Assembly (NCBI GenBank): GCA_020216925.1
Contig: JAIWOL010000068.1
Coordinates: forward strand, 1-10,000
Reading direction: 5' to 3'
DNA from: Thiobacillus sp.
GTDB lineage: Bacteria > Pseudomonadota > Gammaproteobacteria > Burkholderiales > Thiobacillaceae
DNA length: 10,000 nucleotides
Part shown: in pieces, positions 1 to 6,617 of the stretch
How the letters are laid out: the number at the start of each line of letters is the position of its first letter
Numbering within the stretch: position 1 is the first letter of the stretch
Made by a program: the position numbers and the translations under genes
Notes under the pieces: generated by a model
The model's database searches: none
What the model saw: only the letters and a program-made list of their open reading frames with translations
What the model was told of the DNA's origin: nothing

Positions 1-251
1 ACCCCGTCGACGTGAACGGCGATACCGAACTGACGGATTTCCAGGGCAATACCACCACCGAAAAAGCGTTTGCCTTTGCGAACCGGGTGCGCGCCACCCC
101 CACGCTGCTGTTCTTCGACCTCGACGGCAAGCTGGTCGCGCGACATACCGGCCCCACCAAGGACAAGGCCGAGTTTCTGCTGCTCGGGCAGTACGTGACC
201 GAAGGCGCCTACGCCAGCCAGCCCTTCGTCAAGTACAAGCAGGGCAAATGA
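1..251 (+). CDS. Thioredoxin-fold protein, SoxW/COG2143-like (5' truncated by window edge)
   Basis: Only the last 83 codons are present; the reading frame is open from base 3 to the TGA at 249-251. The GTG at 12 is probably not the real start, because a thioredoxin fold needs the N-terminal CxxC half that would lie upstream. The visible part has the hallmarks of the C-terminal half of a thioredoxin domain: the cis-proline segment RATPTLLFFD, then DGKLVARHTG (strand-turn-strand), and a final helix with LGQYVTEGAY. The order TDF-G-T-TEK, then ATPT, then FFDxDG, then EFLxxGxYVxxGAY resembles the SoxW-like thioredoxin-related proteins (COG2143), which are periplasmic redox proteins often found in sulfur-oxidising bacteria. 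Its stop overlaps the start of the TolC-family gene (ATGA), so the two are co-translated. The family is fairly sure; the SoxW assignment and any role in sulfur oxidation are inference. Confidence 0.72.
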   Translation, partial: PVDVNGDTELTDFQGNTTTEKAFAFANRVRATPTLLFFDLDGKLVARHTGPTKDKAEFLLLGQYVTEGAYASQPFVKYKQGK

Positions 252-1513
252 AGCGCGTGTTCCTTGCTGCGCTGTTTGCGGGCGCGTGGAGTGTGCAGCC
301 CTGGGCCGCGCCGCTGACGCTGGAGGAAGCGCTGGCCGCGGCAGCCTCGCCCCACCCCGACTGGCGCGTGGCCGAAGCCGATCTGGCTGCTGCGCGGGCT
401 GATCGCGATCAGGCGGGCAGTCGCCAGGATTTTGCCCTGTATCTCGATGGCGCCGCCCGTACCGGGCGCCGCCCCGGCGGCGAGTGGAAACCTGACAACG
501 TGGCGCGCATCGTCGCGCGCAAACCCCTGTTCGATTTTGGCCGCAGCGAGGGAGCGGTAAATGCTGCCGACCGCGAGGTGAAGGCGCGCGAGGCTGTCCT
601 CGTCAGCGTGGAAAGCCTGCGCCGGCTCGACATCATGGCGCGCTTTTTCGATGTCCTGCTGGCCGACATGCAGTATGCCGCCGACAACGAATTCATGGCA
701 GTGGCCTATGTGTCGCTCGACCACGCCGAGGACCGGGTCGAGGTGGGGCAGATGAGCCGGCCGGAGTTTCTCAGGCTCGAAGCCGAATACCAGGACATAC
801 GGGAACGCCGCAACGCCAGCCTGCAGCGTGTGCGCGCCGCCCGGCAGAAGCTGGCCCACGCGCTCAATCGTCCGGGGCAGTTGCCGGTCGAGCTGGCTCA
901 GCCGAAATTGCCGGATAACGCACGAACCTTGCCCGATTACGAGGCCCTGCTGCCCTGGGTGCTCGCGAACAACCCCCGGCTGCGCGCGCTCGATGCGCAA
1001 ATCGCCGCGGCCGATGCGCGCATTGCTGCAATACGTTCGGACAACCGGCCCTCGCTCGACGCCGAGGTGATTGGGGCCGGCTACAGCCGCGAATCCATCA
1101 CGCGCGACGAGATCAGCGCAGGGCTGGTCTTTACCGTGCCCCTGTATCAAGGGGCGCGGGTGGACAGCCGCGAAGCGCGCGAACGCGCGCTCCGGCAACG
1201 CCTTCAGGCCGAGCGGGAAAAGCTCCAGTTCGAACTGGCCGATGCACTTCTGGCCAGCCTGCAGGAAGTGGAATGGCTGCGAGACACAGGCCGCGCGGCG
1301 GCCGACAAACAGATCGAATACCGCGACTGGGCGCTGGAACGCGCTCGTGCCGAATACGAACTCGAAATGAAAACCACACTGGGCACCAACATGGCCGAAA
1401 CGCAACTCGCCCAATTGCGCCGCAAGCAGGTGGAATATCGTCTTGCGCTTGCGCTCGCGCGCATCGAGGCCCTGTCTGGCGGACGCTTGCCACCCTCGGG
1501 AGACAAACCATGA
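248..1513 (+). CDS. TolC-family outer-membrane efflux protein
   Basis: This 421-aa protein has a signal peptide (residues 1 to about 20, basic MKR, hydrophobic core, ending in PWA-AP). It then has two repeats of the outer-membrane efflux protein fold (about 23-205 and 228-410), matching the usual length of TolC-type proteins. Each repeat opens with a helix (LTLEEALAAA; YEALLPWVLANNPRLRALDAQI) and continues into long Ala/Glu/Arg-rich coiled-coil helices. A typical hairpin motif, VGQMSRPEFLRLEAEYQD (166-183), follows the first strand pair. The beta-strand segment of the second half is visible at RPSLDAEVIGAGYS and AGLVFTVPLYQGARVDS (267-307). Such trimers form the outer-membrane duct of tripartite export systems. 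The start ATG overlaps the upstream stop, with GCAGGG about 4 nt before it, and its own stop overlaps the adaptor gene. The transported substrate cannot be read from the sequence. Confidence 0.9.
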   Translation: MKRVFLAALFAGAWSVQPWAAPLTLEEALAAAASPHPDWRVAEADLAAARADRDQAGSRQDFALYLDGAARTGRRPGGEWKPDNVARIVARKPLFDFGRSEGAVNAADREVKAREAVLVSVESLRRLDIMARFFDVLLADMQYAADNEFMAVAYVSLDHAEDRVEVGQMSRPEFLRLEAEYQDIRERRNASLQRVRAARQKLAHALNRPGQLPVELAQPKLPDNARTLPDYEALLPWVLANNPRLRALDAQIAAADARIAAIRSDNRPSLDAEVIGAGYSRESITRDEISAGLVFTVPLYQGARVDSREARERALRQRLQAEREKLQFELADALLASLQEVEWLRDTGRAAADKQIEYRDWALERARAEYELEMKTTLGTNMAETQLAQLRRKQVEYRLALALARIEALSGGRLPPSGDKP

Positions 1514-2022
1514 AACCCTATTTCCTCGCCGGCCTGCTGCTGACCGTTCTGGCCACGCCCGCAGCCCGCGCCGCGGACGGCGTGGAACTGACGACACGGG
1601 TATCGGGCGTGGTCGGCACCGTTCTGGTCAAACGCGGCCAGCAGGTCAAGAAAGGCGCGGTGTTGCTGCGACTCGACGATGTCGTGCTGCGCGCGCGCGT
1701 GGACGAGGCCAGCGCCGAGCTGGCGCGGGCCGAAGCCGATGCGGCCGAGGCCAAGCGCGATTTCGACCGCGCTCAGGAGCTTTACACCCGTACCGTGTCT
1801 TCGACCAGTGAACTCGATCTGGCGACGACCCGGCAGGCACGGGCACAAGCGACCGTGTCGGCTGCCAGGGCACGACTCGACATTGCCCGCAAGAATCTGG
1901 CCGATGCCGAGTTGAAAGCGCCATTCGACGCCCGCGTAGTGGCCGTTCCCGGCATGCCTGGCACCGTGGTTGCAGCGGATTGTCAGCCGCGTTCTTTGGT
2001 CGTGCTCTCTCCCTTGCAGTGA
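1510..2022 (+). CDS. Short HlyD-like periplasmic adaptor (membrane fusion protein)
   Basis: The protein is 170 aa from ATG 1510, which has GGGAG at 1498-1502 seven bases upstream and overlaps the TolC-family stop (ATGA). A signal peptide spans residues 1-21 (LAGLLLTVLATPAARA-AD). Residues 28-58 form the first half of a lipoyl/biotinyl-like barrel-sandwich domain (TRVSGVVGTVLVKRGQQVKKG, then LLRLDD). Residues 62-134 form an Ala/Glu/Arg-rich helical hairpin with a turn near TVSSTSELD. Residues 135-168 are the second lipoyl half (LKAPFDARVVAVPGMPGTVV). Full adaptors of the RND/HlyD type are usually 350-450 aa and continue into a beta-barrel and a membrane-proximal domain; both are absent, and the chain stops at SPLQ. 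The fold closes properly, so this looks like a natural minimal adaptor rather than a random truncation, although a 3' deletion cannot be excluded. It presumably docks on the co-encoded TolC-family duct. Confidence 0.82.
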   Translation: MKPYFLAGLLLTVLATPAARAADGVELTTRVSGVVGTVLVKRGQQVKKGAVLLRLDDVVLRARVDEASAELARAEADAAEAKRDFDRAQELYTRTVSSTSELDLATTRQARAQATVSAARARLDIARKNLADAELKAPFDARVVAVPGMPGTVVAADCQPRSLVVLSPLQ

Positions 2023-2265
2023 GTGCCTGCTGTACGCGGGAGCCGCCGAGACGCTACGCGACCGCGGCTTCCGTGTCCGCCGCCTGGTGCGGCGAGACCC
2101 GCGCGGCAACCGCCTGGCGACAAAGCGGCAGCGTCTCCCGGAAACCGCTGAGATCGTTGCCTTCGTGCATCTTGCGGGACGGGCGCATGGTCAAGTCCAT
2201 TTGCCGCCCCCGTTGCGGCGGGCAGGGCGGTATCCGGACCGCCGAATCCCCGACGGCAGGATGGA
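2023..2265. other. Convergent intergenic gap, no convincing gene
   Basis: This gap lies between the end of the adaptor gene (+) and the end of the lytic transglycosylase gene (-). Several frames stay open through it because of the high GC content: a TTG-started + frame of 117 codons from 1970 and a minus-strand frame of 71 codons (2054-2269). The minus-strand ATG overlaps the transglycosylase stop as ATGA. I recognise no family in any of them, and none has a good ribosome binding site. Two GC-rich hairpins near the right end (2203-2219 and 2226-2243) are listed separately. The gap may be a simple terminator region or may hold the remnant of a lost gene. Confidence 0.5.
2203..2243. terminator. 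Tandem hairpins between convergent genes, possible bidirectional transcription stop
   Basis: GCCGC at 2203-2207 pairs with GCGGC at 2215-2219 around a 7-base loop. GGCGGT at 2226-2231 pairs perfectly with ACCGCC at 2238-2243 around a 6-base loop. The second hairpin begins 22 bases past the transglycosylase stop on the minus strand. Neither is followed by a T-run on either strand, so a classical intrinsic terminator is not shown; the position between converging genes is the main argument. Confidence 0.3.
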
Positions 2266-2907
2266 TCATTGCCAGCTGCGGGAGACGGACGAGGCGTCGG
2301 CCGAACGTGTGGCCGGCTGGTAATCCCAGTGGCGTTTCCAGGCGCTGACGACGAGGTTCGGGTATTCCGGACGGCCCAGGCTGCCGTTGTAGCGGCCCAG
2401 AGCCCGAAAATAGTCACCGCGTTCGATGTTGATGTAATGGCGCAGGATCAGGGCGCCGTACCGCAGATTGGTACGCAAATGGAAGAGGTTGTGGTCGGGG
2501 CTGCCGATGGTTTTGACCCAGAACGGCATGACCTGCGTGTAACCCCGTGCTCCGACCGGCGACACGGCGTATTTGCGGAATCCGCTTTCCACCTGGATCA
2601 GCCCGAGCATCAGTTGCGGGTCGACGCCGGCGCGCGAGGCTTCCCAGTGCAACGTGGTCAGGAATTCCAGACGTTCGGCCTCGTCCGGCATGCGTTTGGC
2701 CAGGCGGCGCGACATTTCCTTCAGCCAGGCCGCTTCGTCTGCCGGGTTGCTGAACGCGGTGCGCGTGACTGGCGTATCGGCCAGGCCCCGCTGCAGCGAG
2801 GCGCGGGCGTTGGCGGACAAGGCCTCTTCGCGTTGCGCTCCGGCGCAAGCCGGCTGCGCCAGCCACAGGGCGGCGAGCATGATAGCCAGTTGCGTCGTGG
2901 TTTTCAT
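2266..2907 (-). CDS. Lytic transglycosylase (SLT domain), periplasmic
   Basis: The 213-aa protein starts MKTTTQLAIMLAALWLAQPA with a clear signal peptide, cleaved near residues 21-24 (the Cys at 21 is not in a convincing lipobox). After a helical linker (about 50-95) comes the SLT lysozyme-like domain, about 96-195. It carries the ES motif LIQVESGFRKYAVSP with catalytic Glu107, the glycine-rich segment GARGYTQVMPFW (119-130), the NLRYGALILRHYI helix (147-159) and the ALGRYNGSLG motif (169-178). Enzymes of this family cleave the MurNAc-GlcNAc bond of peptidoglycan, forming 1,6-anhydro-muropeptides. The start codon lies one base after the proS stop, so the gene is read from the proS transcript and probably by translational coupling; only a weak GGAAAA precedes it. 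The subfamily (family 1, Slt70/MltC/EmtA group) is not resolved by eye, but the function is well supported. Confidence 0.9.
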   Translation of the reverse strand: MKTTTQLAIMLAALWLAQPACAGAQREEALSANARASLQRGLADTPVTRTAFSNPADEAAWLKEMSRRLAKRMPDEAERLEFLTTLHWEASRAGVDPQLMLGLIQVESGFRKYAVSPVGARGYTQVMPFWVKTIGSPDHNLFHLRTNLRYGALILRHYINIERGDYFRALGRYNGSLGRPEYPNLVVSAWKRHWDYQPATRSADASSVSRSWQ

Positions 2908-2908
2908 G

Positions 2909-4630
2909 TCAGTTTTCCATCAATCTCGTCAAAAAAGCCAGGGCGTCCGGCACGGCGATTTTCTGCGCTTCGGTCGCGTTGGCGCGGCGCGCCTGATATT
3001 CGATCACGCCCGCCTTCAGGCCGCGTTCGCCTATGGTCACGCGGTGCGGAATGCCGATCAGTTCGGCATCGGCAAACATCACGCCCGGGCGCTCGTCACG
3101 GTCGTCGAGCAGTACATCGAAGCCGGCGGCGATCAAATCAGCATACAAGGTATCGGCGGCAGTTTTAACCGTTTCGCTCTTGCCGTAGCCGATCGCAACA
3201 ATCACCAGCAAGAAGGGTGCCATGGCCTTGGGCCAGATGATGCCCCGGTCGTCGTGATTCTGTTCGATGGCCGAGGCCACGATACGCGACACGCCGATGC
3301 CGTAGCAGCCCATTTCCATGACCCGCGCCTCGCCGGTTTCGTCGAGGTAGGTTGCGTTCATCGACCGGGAGTACTTGCTGCCCAGCTGGAACACATGGCC
3401 CACTTCGATGCCCTTGCACAGTTCGAGCCGGCCCTTGCCGTCCGGGCTGACATCGCCCGCCACCACGTTTCTGATATCGGCCACCAGATCAGGTTCCTGC
3501 AGGTCTCGGCCGAAATTGACGCCGGCCAGGTGCAGCTTGGGCTTGTTCGCGCCACAGACAAAATCGCTCATGACCGCCACGCTGTGGTCGGCAACGAGGC
3601 GGATGGTCGAGCGGTCGATGCCGACCGGGCCCAGAAAACCCGGCGGGCAGCCAAAGGCTTCGCGAATCTCGGTTTCATTGGCCAGGCGGAAAGCGGCCAT
3701 ACCGTCGAGCTTGCCGAGCTTCACTTCGTTGACTTCGTGGTCGCCACGCACCAGCGCAGCGACGAGATGTTCGCCCGCCTTGTAGACCACGCACTTGACG
3801 GTGCGCGCGAGCTCCATGCCGAGCAAGGCCGCGACTTCTTCGCACGAAGTCTGCTTCGGGGTATCGATCTCGCGCAGGGGTTCCGCTGCTGCCGGGCGCG
3901 GCGTGGCAGGGGGCAGCGCTTCGGCCTTTTCGACATTGGCGGCGTAGTCGGAGTCGGGACAGAACGCCAGCGTGTCTTCGCCCGAATCGGCGAGTACGTG
4001 GAATTCGTGCGATGCCGAGCCGCCAATGGCCCCCGTGTCGGCGGCGACGGCGCGAAAAGTCAGGCCCAGGCGGCTGAAAATGCGGCAGTAGGCGTCGTAC
4101 ATGGTCTGATAGGTGTCGACCAGGCTGTCGCGGCTGCTATGGAAAGAATAGGCATCTTTCATCAGAAATTCGCGCGCGCGCATCACGCCGAAGCGTGGCC
4201 TGATCTCGTCGCGGAACTTCATCTGGATCTGGTAGAAATTCAACGGCAGCTGGCGGTAGCTCTTGATCTCGCGCCGTGCGAGGTCGGTGATGACTTCCTC
4301 GTGCGTGGGGCCGAAGCAGAAGTCGCGCTCATGGCGATCCTTGATCTTGAGCATTTGCGGCCCGAACACCGTCCAGCGCCCCGATTCCTGCCATAACTCC
4401 GCGGGTTGCACCGCCGGCATCAGGAGCTCGATGGCACCCGCGCGGTTCATTTCCTCGCGCACCACGGCTTCCACTCGACGCAGCACCCGCAGCCCCAGCG
4501 GCATCCAGGTGTAGAGCCCCGAACCCAGGCGTTTGATGAGCCCGGCGCGCAACATGAGCTTGTGGCTGACGAGCTCGGCCTCGCTGGGCGCTTCCTTGGT
4601 GGTGGAGAGAAAAAATCGGCTGGCGCGCAT
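2909..4630 (-). CDS. proS: Prolyl-tRNA synthetase
   Basis: This 573-aa class IIa synthetase charges tRNA-Pro with proline in the cytoplasm. It has the long bacterial architecture with an editing insertion. The N-terminal [15 protein letters not shown] matches the family start, followed by [20 protein letters not shown] (25-44) and the motif 1 region. [16 protein letters not shown] (107-121) and the motif 2 region [17 protein letters not shown] (139-155) follow. The INS editing domain occupies about 224-407, motif 3 is GCYGIGVSR (441-449), and the anticodon-binding domain runs from about 470 to the end. The length is typical. I chose ATG 4630 over a TTG nine bases upstream because the family begins with the MRxS segment; no clear Shine-Dalgarno precedes either. 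The gene is followed after one base by the lytic transglycosylase and diverges from the spermidine-synthase-like gene. Confidence 0.97.
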   Translation of the reverse strand: MRASRFFLSTTKEAPSEAELVSHKLMLRAGLIKRLGSGLYTWMPLGLRVLRRVEAVVREEMNRAGAIELLMPAVQPAELWQESGRWTVFGPQMLKIKDRHERDFCFGPTHEEVITDLARREIKSYRQLPLNFYQIQMKFRDEIRPRFGVMRAREFLMKDAYSFHSSRDSLVDTYQTMYDAYCRIFSRLGLTFRAVAADTGAIGGSASHEFHVLADSGEDTLAFCPDSDYAANVEKAEALPPATPRPAAAEPLREIDTPKQTSCEEVAALLGMELARTVKCVVYKAGEHLVAALVRGDHEVNEVKLGKLDGMAAFRLANETEIREAFGCPPGFLGPVGIDRSTIRLVADHSVAVMSDFVCGANKPKLHLAGVNFGRDLQEPDLVADIRNVVAGDVSPDGKGRLELCKGIEVGHVFQLGSKYSRSMNATYLDETGEARVMEMGCYGIGVSRIVASAIEQNHDDRGIIWPKAMAPFLLVIVAIGYGKSETVKTAADTLYADLIAAGFDVLLDDRDERPGVMFADAELIGIPHRVTIGERGLKAGVIEYQARRANATEAQKIAVPDALAFLTRLMEN

Positions 4631-4657
4631 GGCGGGCAATCGTGGTCGAAAACGCGC

Positions 4658-4663
4658 ATTTTA
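4658..4663 (-). promoter_or_regulatory. Candidate -10 element for proS
   Basis: On the minus strand the gap between the two divergent genes reads GCTAAAATGCG. Its TAAAAT matches the sigma-70 -10 consensus at five of six bases and lies 27 bases before the proS ATG. At 17-base spacing the upstream hexamer is CAAAAG, a poor -35 box. The element sits in an imperfect inverted repeat: CGCGCA at 4653-4658 and TGCGCG at 4667-4672. Confidence 0.35.
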
Positions 4664-4711
4664 GCGTGCGCGCGGGTAATCTTTTGCTCTCGGTTTGGGA
4701 GTGGAACACAC

Positions 4712-5482
4712 ATGCGGTTGAAATTGGGCAAGCATCGCGCGTCTGATGACGGCGTTGAAGTGACAGAGGCGCGCGGCGTGCGCACCCTGCATCTGGGCAG
4801 TCGTGCCATCCAGAGCGCCATGCGCGTATCGCGGCCCTGGGACCTGGAGCTGGCGTATACCCGGGCGATGATGGGATTCGTCATGTTCAATCCCGAACCG
4901 GAACGGGTCCTGATGATCGGTCTTGGCGGGGGCTCGCTCGCCAAATTCATCCGCAAGCATCGCGAGCAGACACATGTCACGGCGGTGGAAATCAATCCCA
5001 GGGTCATCGCCGCGGCGCGGGGGCAGTTCGACCTGCCGCCCAACGACGCCACGCTCAACGTCATCGAGGCAGACGGTGCGCTGTACGTGCGGCAGCATCC
5101 GGCCAGTGCAGACGTGATCCTGCTCGACGGGTTCGACGCCGGCAATCAGGTCGCGGCGCTGGCGACCCAGACCTTTTACGATGCCTGCCGTCGTGCCTTG
5201 CGGCCCGGGGGCGTGCTGGTGGTCAATCTATGGGGGCGGGATCGCGAATTCGCCGAATATTTTGCGCGGCTCACCCGGGCCTTCGACGGCGAGATAGGCT
5301 GGCTGTCGGTGCAGGATAAAACCAATGTCATCGTCTTTGGTTTTGCCGATTCTGGCGCGCCCGGAAAACTGGCGGAAATTCAGCCCCGGCTCGCCGGGCT
5401 GGCTAAACGCTGGGGACTCGATTTGCGGGGTTTTGCCAGAGATTTCCAGTGGGCGAATGGAATCGGGGCTTTGCTGAGATAA
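4712..5482 (+). CDS. Spermidine-synthase-like protein (polyamine aminopropyltransferase family)
   Basis: The protein is 256 aa. The ATG at 4712 has GGGAG at 4697-4701 ten bases upstream; the frame is open further 5' but that part overlaps proS on the other strand. It has a Rossmann methyltransferase-like fold: motif I VLMIGLGGGSLAKF (66-79), the acidic AVEINPRVI (91-99), EADGALYV (119-126), and VILLDGFDAGNQ (135-146). Asp142 aligns by eye with the catalytic Asp of spermidine synthases. Then come FYDACRRALRPGGVLVVNLW (155-174) and a C-terminal lid region. Spermidine synthases transfer aminopropyl from decarboxylated S-adenosylmethionine to putrescine. The segment RPWDLELAYTRAMM (41-54) lacks the usual Asp-x-x-x-Tyr-His-Glu pattern of true SpeE and the protein is short. 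The real substrate is therefore uncertain, and it could be a related amine or methyl transferase. It is separated from rppH by about 150 bp. Confidence 0.78.
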   Translation: MRLKLGKHRASDDGVEVTEARGVRTLHLGSRAIQSAMRVSRPWDLELAYTRAMMGFVMFNPEPERVLMIGLGGGSLAKFIRKHREQTHVTAVEINPRVIAAARGQFDLPPNDATLNVIEADGALYVRQHPASADVILLDGFDAGNQVAALATQTFYDACRRALRPGGVLVVNLWGRDREFAEYFARLTRAFDGEIGWLSVQDKTNVIVFGFADSGAPGKLAEIQPRLAGLAKRWGLDLRGFARDFQWANGIGALLR

Positions 5483-5629
5483 CTTCCGCTACCGCGCCGG
5501 TGGCATGCAGTCCCCTGAAAAAACCAAACAAAACAAAGGCTAATGCCGGGTTTTTCTGCCCGCCGGGTTTGCATTTTGCGGTGGGTATGAAAGAATGCAG
5601 ACAACTGAATCAATCATATGGTGGCGGCC
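5483..5629. other. Intergenic region before rppH
   Basis: The gap holds a hairpin soon after the upstream stop: GCTACCG at 5488-5494 and CGGTGGC at 5498-5504, with one G-T pair. It has no T-run, so terminator activity is doubtful. Further right is an A-rich run (5518-5537) and a TATGAA at 5586-5591 that could serve as a -10 box for rppH, without a recognisable -35 at proper spacing. No gene is seen. Confidence 0.35.
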
Positions 5630-6187
5630 ATGATCGACCGAGAAGGGTACCGCCCGAACGTAGGCATTGTCTTGTGCAACGCGCACAACCAGGTTTTCTG
5701 GGGCAAGCGCGTCAATCAGCACGCCTGGCAGTTTCCACAAGGCGGTATCAATGCCGGAGAAACGCCGGAACAGGCCATGTACCGGGAACTGGAAGAGGAA
5801 GTCGGCCTGATGCCGGAACATGTGCGTATTCTGGGACGCACGCGCGAGTGGCTGCGCTACGACGTGCCGGCGCACTGGACACGGCGAGACAGCCGGGGGA
5901 TCTACCGCGGCCAGAAGCAGATATGGTTTTTGTTGCGCCTGACCGGGCGCGACTGCGACGTCTGCCTGCGTGCAAGTGCGCATCCGGAATTCGACGCCTG
6001 GCGCTGGAACGACTACTGGGTTCCGATGGAGACCGTGGTCGATTTCAAGCGCGAAGTTTACCGCCTGGCGTTGCAAGAGCTGGAACGCTACCTGCACAAG
6101 GACATCCGGTTCCTGCGGCAGCGGGCGCGCCGGCTGTGCGACCGGCGCATCGCGGTTCCGGAAGCGGTTTCATCGAACAAGGGCTGA
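5630..6187 (+). CDS. rppH: RNA 5'-pyrophosphohydrolase (Nudix hydrolase)
   Basis: RppH removes pyrophosphate from the 5' triphosphate end of mRNAs, which triggers RNase E-dependent decay. From ATG 5630 the protein is 185 aa and opens [17 protein letters not shown], as the family does. An ATG at 5618 would add four residues (MVAA); neither start has a good ribosome binding site, and I prefer 5630 on family grounds. The Nudix box is complete: [20 protein letters not shown] with VGL following, residues 38-60, in the pattern G-x5-E-x7-REUxEExGU. Also visible are [10 protein letters not shown] just before the box, [10 protein letters not shown] (74-83), [13 protein letters not shown] (92-104) and [12 protein letters not shown] (121-132), all typical of RppH rather than general Nudix proteins. 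A basic C-terminal tail (about 155-185) is less conserved. Its stop is 17 bases before a small gene of unknown function. Confidence 0.95.
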   Translation: MIDREGYRPNVGIVLCNAHNQVFWGKRVNQHAWQFPQGGINAGETPEQAMYRELEEEVGLMPEHVRILGRTREWLRYDVPAHWTRRDSRGIYRGQKQIWFLLRLTGRDCDVCLRASAHPEFDAWRWNDYWVPMETVVDFKREVYRLALQELERYLHKDIRFLRQRARRLCDRRIAVPEAVSSNKG

Positions 6188-6204
6188 CAGAAGACCGGCG
6201 CAAC

Positions 6205-6564
6205 ATGAATATCAAACTGCGTTCGTCGAATGTTTTGATTTCAGTTGCCGTGCCCGATCCGGGCTTGCCGCTGTGGCAGATCGCGCCGACCCGCGACGCC
6301 GCCGGTCAGCGTCTGACCGATTTCATGATGCTGATTCCGCGTTTGCGCGACCGCCCGGCGGGTGAAATCGAACGCGCGTCGCGCGACATCCAGGCGGTTC
6401 TGGCCGTGCATCACGACGTGGTGTTCGCGGATCTCAATCTCAAGCTCAACCTGCTCTGGGTGTCGCTGCGTCCCCGTCTGGGTGCGATCGCGGAGTTGGC
6501 TGCGGCCATCCGCCTGCGGGTACCCGATGCAGTATTGATTGCCCACCAGCCTTTTGTGCCGTAG
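6205..6564 (+). CDS. Small hypothetical protein downstream of rppH
   Basis: The predicted product is 119 aa from ATG 6205, 17 bases after the rppH stop, probably on the same transcript. Only a weak GAAG (6190-6193) precedes the start. I do not recognise a family. The sequence looks like a compact soluble alpha/beta domain: an N-terminal strand (NVLISVAVPDPG), a helix with LTDFMMLIPRLRDRP, a charged helix EIERASRDIQAVLAVHHD, two strands (VVFADLNLKLNLLWVSLRP), an Ala-rich helix and a last strand VLIAHQP. It has no signal peptide, no cysteines and no membrane span. Codon use is GC-rich at third positions like its neighbours, which supports a real gene. The larger open frame beginning at 5449 overlaps rppH out of frame and is not used. 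Confidence 0.72.
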   Translation: MNIKLRSSNVLISVAVPDPGLPLWQIAPTRDAAGQRLTDFMMLIPRLRDRPAGEIERASRDIQAVLAVHHDVVFADLNLKLNLLWVSLRPRLGAIAELAAAIRLRVPDAVLIAHQPFVP

Positions 6565-6598
6565 CCCTGCCGGCTGGCTCCGTTAATCTTGCGGCTAC
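6561..6598 (+). repeat. Inverted repeat GTAGCC/GGCTAC before the secreted-protein gene
   Basis: GTAGCC at 6561-6566 (which includes the TAG stop of the upstream gene) is the exact reverse complement of GGCTAC at 6593-6598, with a 26-base interval containing GCCGGCTGGC. It could fold into a weak stem or be an operator, but no T-run follows and six-base arms can occur by chance. Confidence 0.2.
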
Positions 6599-6617
6599 AG
6601 ACACGAGGAGAAACTGC

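Noticed and set aside
209..1597. Long minus-strand open frame (462 codons) opposite the TolC-family gene
   Set aside because: It is antisense to a clearly recognisable gene, has no family resemblance, and long antisense frames are expected at this GC content.
2216..2260. A GGQGGIRT-like translated string that often marks the reverse of a tRNA 3' end
   Set aside because: The DNA lacks the TTC-type T-loop, the CCA end and any cloverleaf; the similarity comes from the GGCGGT/ACCGCC hairpin.
2573..4396. Long plus-strand open frame (607 codons) opposite proS and the transglycosylase
   Set aside because: It spans two unrelated genes on the other strand, both with full catalytic motifs, so it is a shadow frame.
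5449..6204. Extension of the small 6205 gene upstream through rppH
   Set aside because: It would overlap the whole of rppH in another frame; its sequence there is Arg/Pro-rich noise, and ATG 6205 is a sensible start.
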